Source: Paracamarosporium sp. OC-R06-R3
Taxonomy: Eukaryota > Ascomycota > Dothideomycetes > Pleosporales > Didymosphaeriaceae
Length of the DNA: 64,000 nucleotides
Reading direction: 5' to 3'
NCBI GenBank assembly: GCA_019828545.1
Contig: JACVRA010000101.1
Coordinates: forward strand, 54,658 to 118,657
Part shown: positions 56,960 to 64,000 of the stretch, one piece after another
Numbering within the stretch: the first letter of the stretch is position 1
How the letters are laid out: every line of letters begins with the position of its first letter
Position numbers and translations under genes: made by a program
The notes under the pieces: model-generated
Databases searched by the model: none
What the model was told of the DNA's origin: nothing
What the model saw: only the letters and a program-made list of their open reading frames with translations

Positions 56960-59297
56960 CTAGATAATAGCAATCTTAAAATAGCCCTCACCATCGCAAT
57001 CTTGATAGAGATTCTCTGGGATATTCTTCTGGTAATCCCGTGCCATTGGTGTAAAATTCTTGTCGATTCCTCCACCTTTGTTGTATATAACGACAGTGCC
57101 CACACGTCGAAAGACTCCTTGTCCTGAACTTGGTAGCGGCAATACTACTAGGCACATGACTCTCCGGTGGTCCCTCCAGAGAAGCGGGATAAAGAACACG
57201 GTCCTTAACATTGCATGTGTCTTCATTTCATCGTCTTCTCCCTCAAGCGAGTCAAAATACCATTGGTCCAAATAAAACTGCCAGGAGAAAAAGCTCCAGT
57301 AGTCCAACGCAAGGCTCCCATCTTTGAAGGAGTACATCCGTGAACTAGACCGATCTGGCACGTCGAGCCGCATTAAATTGCCAACCACAATCATTGCGTG
57401 CGAATCGGGTAGGATCATTGGCTCAATACTTTTGCACAGTGACGTGGGATTTGGTTGGCTACTGACCTGCAGGTCGTAAAAATACCAGTTCACGGGTGCA
57501 TTAAGAGATACCCAAGACCAACTAGGAATCTGGGGCCAAGCAGAAGTATTTGCAGAGGACGGAAAAGGACGTGTCTGTGACCAAAGGAGTCCAAGAAGCA
57601 GATCATCACTCCATTGCCCAAACAGATACTGACCGTGCTCGTGCATCACGCTGAGCTCTGTAGCGACACCGTTCAAAGCTGGGAGTCGATCTACAGAGTA
57701 CGTGAGTCTGCGAGCAGAGTAGTCTTGCACGATTCGTCCCCATAAAATACTAGATGACTATTGAGGACAATGTAAGCTTTGACATCATCCTCGACGTCCT
57801 CAATATCCACACATACCTCTACAGAATCGAGATCTTCAACCATGAACTGCCAAAGGGGATTTTGTTGTTTATGATAGCGAAAAGCTTGGCCCATGATGCG
57901 TAACGCCTCACGGATAGGTTCATCATCCTTGCGCCATTCTGTGGGTAAGTTAGTCCAACCTGATGTCCATGTCTCATTCGCAAAAATTTCTTTGCATTCC
58001 CAGAACATTTGGCTTTTGCCAAAATGAAGGACACGCAGAGCCTACGTGGTATGTCAGACAATGGAAACACTTTCGAGAGACCTGCTGCGACGGCTTACCA
58101 GAATTTGCTCCTGCAGAACCCACGCCCTTTCAAATAGTGAACCACGGCATATCTCATTCCAAGGGTGCCCATGCAATACAGATGGCTCCAGCATGTAAAA
58201 CTGCGCATTTTCAGGACAAGCTGCAGAAGTGCTGAACGACCCATTTTGCGTGTCAATCTGGAGAGGCAAGACAGTCGATAGATGACTTTTTCGCTCTGCG
58301 GAGAAGCTCTGTGCACCGGTCTTGAACGCTGATGCTGACAGGTTGCAGACGGCCCCTTTGTAGACCTCACCCATTCTTTTCGACTCGTGTTCCCAATCTG
58401 TGGGGCTGTCCTGGATGATGCATAGCGAGTTTGAAAAGCCGTCAGCATGTACATCAACTAGAGGGAATGTTGCTTACCAATCCATACGTACGGAATACCT
58501 AGTTGAAAAGCGACATATAATGCATCCTGAAAGACAGTGGTAAGCTCAGCGACCGGAACAGCTATTTGAAATTGGTGAAGGTTCGCTTGAGTCAGCGTAA
58601 GAAACCTTGCCCCTCCCCAACAGTGGCTTAGACTCAGGTAAGGGGTTCCAGAAGGTAGTGAAGTGTCAGTGACTAGACAAGCGGAAGTTATAGATTCGTT
58701 CTCGAGTTGGCGAACATGAACGAGTCGGCTAGGAATAAATGTACTTGATAGTCGACGGTTGCACTGCTCGTGGTGCTGTCGACAATTCTCCAGCCATACC
58801 TTTGCTTGCTTCAAAGCGTTTGGTGATCTCAATGAAGGGTTGAGAGAAGTTTGAAGTCCAAATTGCTTAGCGACTGGTCAAGGTTCAGTATATTTCGCCT
58901 TACGATCACCCGCAAATTTGGGCCATCACCGTTGGATCTAATATTGGTACCTAGGGACCAGCTGTCGGGGCTCACCTTCTTTTGAAATACAGTCGAATAA
59001 AATCTCGTCGTGGCGGTCAAATGCACGTATGGAGAACCTACGTGCTAACCAACCATCTTCATTCAATGGTAGACTGTATCGGATCTCATCAAAAAGCGGA
59101 GTTTCCTTGATATTCATTCCTCGTGCATGGGCATTATGTTGCATCTCTAGAATCCGGTTGTACAATCGCTTGCAGATAAAGCAGCCCATTTCGACTGATT
59201 GCTTGAGCTCGTCGGCAGTTGTATGGCGTGAACTGGTCTCATCGTTGGATGCAAATATACGTTCGCACGTCATGCAGAGTGGTTTCAAAGTTGCCAT
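56960..59297 (-). CDS. HET (heterokaryon incompatibility) domain protein; one intron with AA acceptor
   Basis: Model on the minus strand: exons 59297-58976, 58873-58478, 58430-58099, 58041-57817, 57757-56960; 690 aa if every intron is removed. HET domain parts: YLSLSHCWGG, then YVWI / DSLCIIQDSPTDW over the second intron, then GSLFERAWVLQEQIL. The N-terminus has clustered cysteines (LCMTCERIF, GCFICKRLY). The C-terminal half (SGWTNLPTEW, DYSARRLTYSVDRLPALNGV, IPSWSWVSL) is the usual HET-protein extension. HET-domain proteins trigger cell death after fusion with a non-self partner; this role is inferred from family. The second intron (58431-58477, 47 nt, GTAAGC donor, GCTGAC branch) ends in AA where AG is expected; unspliced, the frame stops within a few codons. 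The other three introns are normal. The gene may be disabled, or it may splice by an unusual acceptor. Confidence 0.85.
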
Positions 59298-60413
59298 ACT
59301 GATATGGTCCTATGGGGTTGCGGGACAGTAGGAGGACGACTAACATGAAAGACAAAAAGCTGTAAATACACTGTAGATTGTGGCGCCAGTCTCTTGCATC
59401 TCGCTTAGTACGCCCGATCGGCGCAACACACGTGTCTTTACTCGAAAATCACGTGAATTTTGAGAAGGCAATTGCCGTGACGTGTGTTATGCCAAGCTAT
59501 ATTATGCTAGACTATAGTATCCATGTTAAGCTGAACATATCATGTCTTAAACGTGCGTGCCAAAGGAGCGTTGTGGGAAGAATAAGAGGGGCCAGGGAGG
59601 GCAGGAAGGAATGCCGAAGAGACGGTACCGGTACAATGCTAACACTGACCGATGGCGTGACTCGGCAATATGCTATATGTTTCGATAATAGAATAGTTTA
59701 GAAATCATGGCACCAGCATCGCGGTGGTAGGATATAGGATAGAGAAATATCGACATGTAGTTTTGACGCCTCACCTTCGGAAGAGGGTTGTGGTTCTATC
59801 GCTGGCTGTCGTACTGTCTTAATGAATGAGTCTGTGGGGTCGGGATCCGAAGCTGTTCGTTCGTGAGCTTGCTGACTAGGCTCAGAAAAAATGTTTGTAA
59901 CACCTGTGCATTCCGAGGAGTTCGCTCTAGGCAGCAGAGAAATACAATACACGACGTCATCTAGCGTGGCATTCTCCTGCTCACCTCTGCCTTTGCTCAC
60001 TTCTGTTCGTTGACGCTCCTTTGTGAGTCATGATTGTTTCCGATCAACTGTTGTGCACCGTGAGCACAGGCCTGAGGGGCGTTGTCCAACCAATCACCAC
60101 ATGCGAGTAGAATTGGTGGTACGCGGAATTGACGGGTGGTTTCTGAAAGCGATCAAAGGAGGTGCATTGGTGATAATCCCTTGTTCTCTTAGTTTCCATG
60201 GACTACATTCAGAAAGGTGGTATGAAATCAACCACTGTGGGCTGTGGGTACTGTACGTTCTGTCTGGGATCCGAGGGTCAGAGTGACTAAAATCTCCATG
60301 ATGAAAAAGATGCGTGCAATTTCAGTACGAAAAAGTGGTGCAGACTAACGAGCCATTCTTGTTCGGGCGATGAGCTGTAATATCTTTTCTGGAGCGGCGC
60401 GCTCCCCCGCTGC
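59298..60413. other. intergenic, 1.1 kb
   Basis: Promoter of the HET gene on the left. A reverse frame 59698-60000 (GTG start, 100 aa, Ser/Pro-rich) is not recognised. No gene claimed. Confidence 0.45.
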
Positions 60414-60647
60414 GTGAAACCGGCTGCCCTGAACGCTTATTGGGTAGAATACATTGAGGTAAGGGCGGAGCTGCAGACGAGTGTAAGAATTAGACCACCC
60501 CCTCAATATACATATATCACGGTCTTCCTGACTTCTCGACATGCAACTTTGGAATACCCTGCCTCCATCCCAGAACGCCTGCTAAAATGGAAGACTCGTC
60601 AAGGGCCGGACTCAGTGACTGCGTTACGCCCAATGACCGCTATATGA
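60414..60647 (+). pseudogene. coding-like fragment before the Cys-knuckle gene
   Basis: An open frame of 77 codons begins at GTG with no ATG available upstream before a stop. It ends in another frame at the point where the next gene's first exon begins. It reads like coding sequence (LNAYWVEYIEV, TFLTSRHATLEYP-type text) and probably is the eroded N-terminal part of the gene that continues at 60644. Confidence 0.4.
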
Positions 60648-61590
60648 TAAAGCGTAATTGCTCGTATGAGGTGCGGCAAAAACAGTAGGTATTGAGAACC
60701 CTCAAGCTAACAAGACGCACAGTGGCTCAAGAACTTTGCCTACGAGATATTTGACCAGTATCCAAAGGCGGAATATAATGTACATTTTCATATCAAGGAA
60801 GAGCATTTCGCCAAAGCGCCATGTACCATGAAACTGTCTCCAGTCATATGGAACGACCCTGGGTTTTTCACACCTGAGCGGACGGAAGCCGGAGAGATAC
60901 ACCTGTACGCCCACTTTGTGCCCGCTCGAGGGGTAAGTTCTCAATAGCTCTTTAACTTTATCAATTTCGAAAATCATGGACGCTAACAGACGCTAGGGTT
61001 TGATGTCTACGACTGTTACGGAGTCTCTCGATGAGTTACATCCACAGCACCCTAGCGCGCAAGAAGATATGAGAAAGGCGGTCGAATCCCCCATTGTGTT
61101 CACATTGGAGAGTGACACGGACGTAGAGAATGACACTGAGGAAGCGGCGAGCCGAATTGAGCTACAGGACAGGGAAGCGACGCAGCCAACACCCCATGTC
61201 ACTCTAGACTTCGACCCGAAAGCCTATCCCGATCTTCCGACAGGTGCAAACCGCCCGGAGGACTATCTCAGAGACCAGAAAGCGGAAAGGCGTAACAACA
61301 CGTACGACGATGTCCTCAAGGAACATCGGTCAAAGAAAATGGATATGTTGAGCGATTCGCATAAGCGGAAAGTTGTCAGAGCGAGGTTGATCAACGGCAA
61401 CTACGGCGTCAATGCTCGGGAGCCGTGCAACTCTTGCCGATCCCAAGGCAAGGCGTGTCGGCTCGTCCATCCCGTGCTATACAGCTCAGATTGGAAGGAA
61501 ATTAACAGCATCTGGCGCATCACGGCTTCCGATCAACAAACGTGCGCCAGTTGCTTGATGAGGGCTCAAAAGTGCAATGCCAAGTACTAA
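60644..61590 (+). CDS. protein with two C-x2-C-x6-C knuckles, unknown function
   Basis: Model: join(60644..60670, 60723..60932, 60997..61590), 276 aa; introns of 52 and 64 nt with CTAAC branch sites; phases agree. The middle exon gives WLKNFAYEIFDQYPKAEYNV, a plausible folded domain. The C-terminal part is acidic, then carries cysteines at 223, 226, 233 and 262, 265, 272: two C-x2-C-x6-C units separated by 28 residues. That is the cysteine pattern of a Zn(II)2Cys6 cluster with an overlong loop, placed at the C-terminus rather than the usual N-terminus. DNA binding is therefore only a possibility. The very short first exon is uncertain; an upstream open frame (60414-60647) in another frame may be the true, frameshifted N-terminus. 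The gene lies between a HET gene and an F-box gene. Confidence 0.45.
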
Positions 61591-62493
61591 AAGGCGGATG
61601 TTTTAAGTACACGTTTTCATTTGTCAACGCTAGGGAACTTTCTCCGTTACACCAGGCCTCAACATAACTTCTACTGATATCATATCAAAACGACCAACCC
61701 CGTGCAGAACAAAAGGGTGTGATTGAATGATGATCTCTCTGAATGGAACTAAGAGTGTTGGTTTGGGAGGGTCAGTGTGTTCTTTTTCATCAAGGGGGCA
61801 GAACAAAGTCTTATAACTCTATTGTCTTAGTAGATAGTTATGAGATTGACTTTCTTCGATAAAAGTTTGCAGTACGTCAATGTAACCGGTACTTTTCAAT
61901 AAAATTCAACGAAGACCCCAAGAGTAGCACATCTTCCATCAAAAGCAATAGGTGTAATTTACGTTAGGTTTACCATTAACCTCTTTAGTATCGGCATTTT
62001 AAACAAGAATATATGCCATTCCTCCCGAATGCAAATCGTCTCCAAGCCAATCCAATTTGACTAACTATTATCACCCACGTTCTACCCAAACACCATGATG
62101 ACGCCTCACACCCTCTCACACCAACCTCGTAATCTACAGCAACACCACATTCCCAACCAACACCCAACAAAATATCACCCTTACTAGGCACCTCCTCATA
62201 CTCCAGCATCCTCCTCCTTACTAAATGCTCGACTAATACTTACAAGAGGAATAGGACGTGCATTTTCTAAGATAAGGATAAAGTGTGGTTAATAATGGTA
62301 GAGCTACTATTAGTAATATAGTTTAATCGCGTGAGGTCTTGATATTTGTACGTTATCAACGTGCAAACGGCGAAATTAATGCTCCAAGGAGGCTTTTGTT
62401 TAAGATACTAAAGCATACACTATTGCTATCACATATAAGCACACCTAGTCTTGATGAAGGAGGGACGGTAGAACATACAGTCTAACGAATGTC
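61591..62493. other. intergenic, AT-rich
   Basis: 900 bp, noticeably AT-rich compared with the rest of the window. No gene recognised. It could be a decayed element, but no repeat ends were seen. Confidence 0.45.
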
Positions 62494-63537
62494 TCAGTCT
62501 TGCAACCAAGCATACCAGCCGGGGTCACAAGCATGCCCTATGGCCGATTGAATATACCTCTCCATCTCGATCCTACGCATCTTCTCTTTTTTCGATTCTT
62601 TCTCTTCATCTTTGGAATTCAGTTCCTCTCTCTTATCTGACTTTTCATCTTCAATTTCGTACTCATCCTCATCCCTGTCTTCAGAATCATACTCATCATC
62701 TCCCCGTAGACAGGCTTCAGGCGGAATTCCCTTCCTCAAATCACACCCGCGGCCATGGTGACTCCGATAATGCTTTTCGTACTCACTTTCTATCCATCTT
62801 CCCCATTCATAACCTACCCTCCTCATTAAATCGCTCACCGTCAATACCATCGGTCTTCCTGATTTCTTGTTTACCTGGACATTGTGCCGTAAATAGTCCG
62901 AACCATAATCCTGCGCATCCGCATCATCAATCTGTTTTACTTCCAGACCGAAAGGAATCTTCGCACCGTCCGAGGTCGACAGGCGCCAGCTGAGTTTGCG
63001 AGCGCCCGGGCGGAACAGCGATATGTGGCCCCAGAAGCGTTCAGAATCTTTATGCTTCTCGTACCATTGCACGAGAGCATAGAGCATCCTGGAATTTAAG
63101 GGCAGAGAGGCCCAGAATCCGTCTTCAGTGTTCTGATCAGGACTGAGTAAGACGGAATCGTCCAAGTTGGTGGGAGGATTTTCTATGATACGGGCCGCGA
63201 CGACGGGGTGAAGGTGCCGTGAAATGTTGTAATTGAAGCGTTTTTTATCGTACTCATGTTCTGCGTCGAAGTCTAGGTTGGCGTTCTTGTCGAGTTCAGG
63301 CATCAGATCATCGACCCGGACGTGGTGCGCCGGGTCTGGGTAGTCGTTGCGCAGCCATGATTTGTATTGTAAGAGTGGAGAGTTGGTGATTAGCTTTTGC
63401 CAGGTCTTGTTGACTCTCTGGTAGCGAAATATGTCCGGGGGTGGAAGCTCGGAGAGTATTTGTTCTAGGAGCTCAGCGACGCCCAGAACCGACGAGACGG
63501 CGCCTTGTCGGCGAGCTGCTCCTGTCTGCACTGGCAT
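62494..63537 (-). CDS. F-box protein
   Basis: Single exon from ATG 63537 to TGA, 347 aa. The F-box lies at residues about 20-58 (LLEQILSELPPPDIFRYQRV then NKTWQKLITNSPLLQ), which binds Skp1 in SCF ubiquitin ligases. The remaining region (HPVVAARIIENP, SRMLYALVQWYEKHKDSERF, RRVGYEWGRWIESEYEKHY) is the pattern seen in a large family of fungal F-box proteins with no defined substrate. A highly acidic and lysine-rich stretch (residues about 285-325) precedes the C-terminal YIQSAIGHACDPGWYAW. The substrate is unknown; fungal F-box families expand in lineage-specific regions like this one. Confidence 0.85.
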   Translation of the reverse strand: MPVQTGAARRQGAVSSVLGVAELLEQILSELPPPDIFRYQRVNKTWQKLITNSPLLQYKSWLRNDYPDPAHHVRVDDLMPELDKNANLDFDAEHEYDKKRFNYNISRHLHPVVAARIIENPPTNLDDSVLLSPDQNTEDGFWASLPLNSRMLYALVQWYEKHKDSERFWGHISLFRPGARKLSWRLSTSDGAKIPFGLEVKQIDDADAQDYGSDYLRHNVQVNKKSGRPMVLTVSDLMRRVGYEWGRWIESEYEKHYRSHHGRGCDLRKGIPPEACLRGDDEYDSEDRDEDEYEIEDEKSDKREELNSKDEEKESKKEKMRRIEMERYIQSAIGHACDPGWYAWLQD

Positions 63538-64000
63538 TTGCTCTTGTACTTGCTAAAAAATTTTTTATTGTGGTGAAATAGAAAAGTATCGCGAGAAGTT
63601 GATGTTTGATCCAGATATATATGAGCTAGCTACACTGCTACGGCAATGTGAGGCAGCAGTCCTCGCTAAACCAAGATTGGACTGATGCCTGGTACTCACA
63701 CGACAAGAGCCGAACACGGGTCATCAATCGTTGCAAGGAGCTCATACGGATCGACTTGCAATCCCATTTCGATGCTTTTGTGGTCGAGTAATACGTAATG
63801 GCCCGCCTCCTCGTTGATGGGTGCGTGAGAGCGGGTGTCGTCTTGGCAACTCGAAAACTTCTTCTATCCACGCAAGAAAACCATCCTCGTTCTTTGATCT
63901 ATCCGCTTCACGACAAAAGGATATCCGTAGCCGCGTTGAATTGAATCGAGCAGCAAAATTACATCAAACGACGCAAAGTCTGGTGCGCGGGGAATGAGCG
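63538..64000. other. intergenic, right edge
   Basis: Promoter of the F-box gene. Reverse frame 63638-63871 is not recognised; it could belong to a gene beyond the window. Confidence 0.4.

Noticed and set aside
58431..58477. Repeat-induced point mutation as cause of the AA acceptor
   Set aside because: The change would be C to T in a CpT context on the other strand, whereas RIP prefers CpA, and the rest of the gene shows no stop-rich RIP pattern.
61591..62493. Decayed transposon in the AT-rich gap
   Set aside because: No terminal repeats, target duplication or reverse transcriptase/transposase-like frames could be seen.

Overview
This is a stretch of nuclear genome from a filamentous ascomycete (Pezizomycotina). 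The gene content fits a Dothideomycete, perhaps Pleosporales, but that rank is inference. The evidence is short introns (mostly 46-75 nt) with GT..AG ends and CTAAC/CTGAC-like branch sites, one gene per 2.5-3 kb on either strand with no operons, and fungal families such as CFEM, HET, NACHT-ankyrin, Yvc1 and Sec62. Gene models below were built by joining open frames across introns; each junction was checked for phase. Many open frames in the window lack a real ATG because they start at GTG or TTG.

Left part (1-25 kb): an APH-fold kinase; a Spo71-like double-PH protein (sporulation membrane); a large unknown protein; a NACHT-ankyrin NLR-like gene; a Tvp38/VTT membrane protein; two neighbouring cell-surface proteins (a GPI-type six-cysteine protein and a CFEM protein with a membrane anchor); eIF2-alpha; and the vacuolar TRP channel Yvc1.

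Middle part (25-54 kb), mostly housekeeping: a MutY-type adenine glycosylase, an NAD(P)-binding Rossmann protein, a 1649-residue O-GlcNAc-transferase-like protein, Sec62, a coiled-coil unknown, a PH-domain protein, a secreted GH43 arabinanase/xylosidase, a short-chain dehydrogenase, and the replicative helicase subunit Mcm3. MCB-type ACGCGT boxes lie in front of mcm3, and a pair lies inside the first intron of the MutY gene.

Right part (54-64 kb) is accessory. It holds a G-alpha-like protein with a HeLo/STAND-type helical N-terminus and degenerate nucleotide-binding motifs, a HET-domain gene whose second intron ends in AA instead of AG, a small protein with two C-x2-C-x6-C knuckles, and an F-box protein. 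Together with the NACHT-ankyrin gene at 10 kb these look like parts of the fungal non-self recognition repertoire. The G-alpha-like/HET pair is the best candidate here for an under-described system.

Intergenic stretches above 300 bp are listed with what they hold. I saw no rRNA, convincing tRNA, CRISPR or intact transposon.
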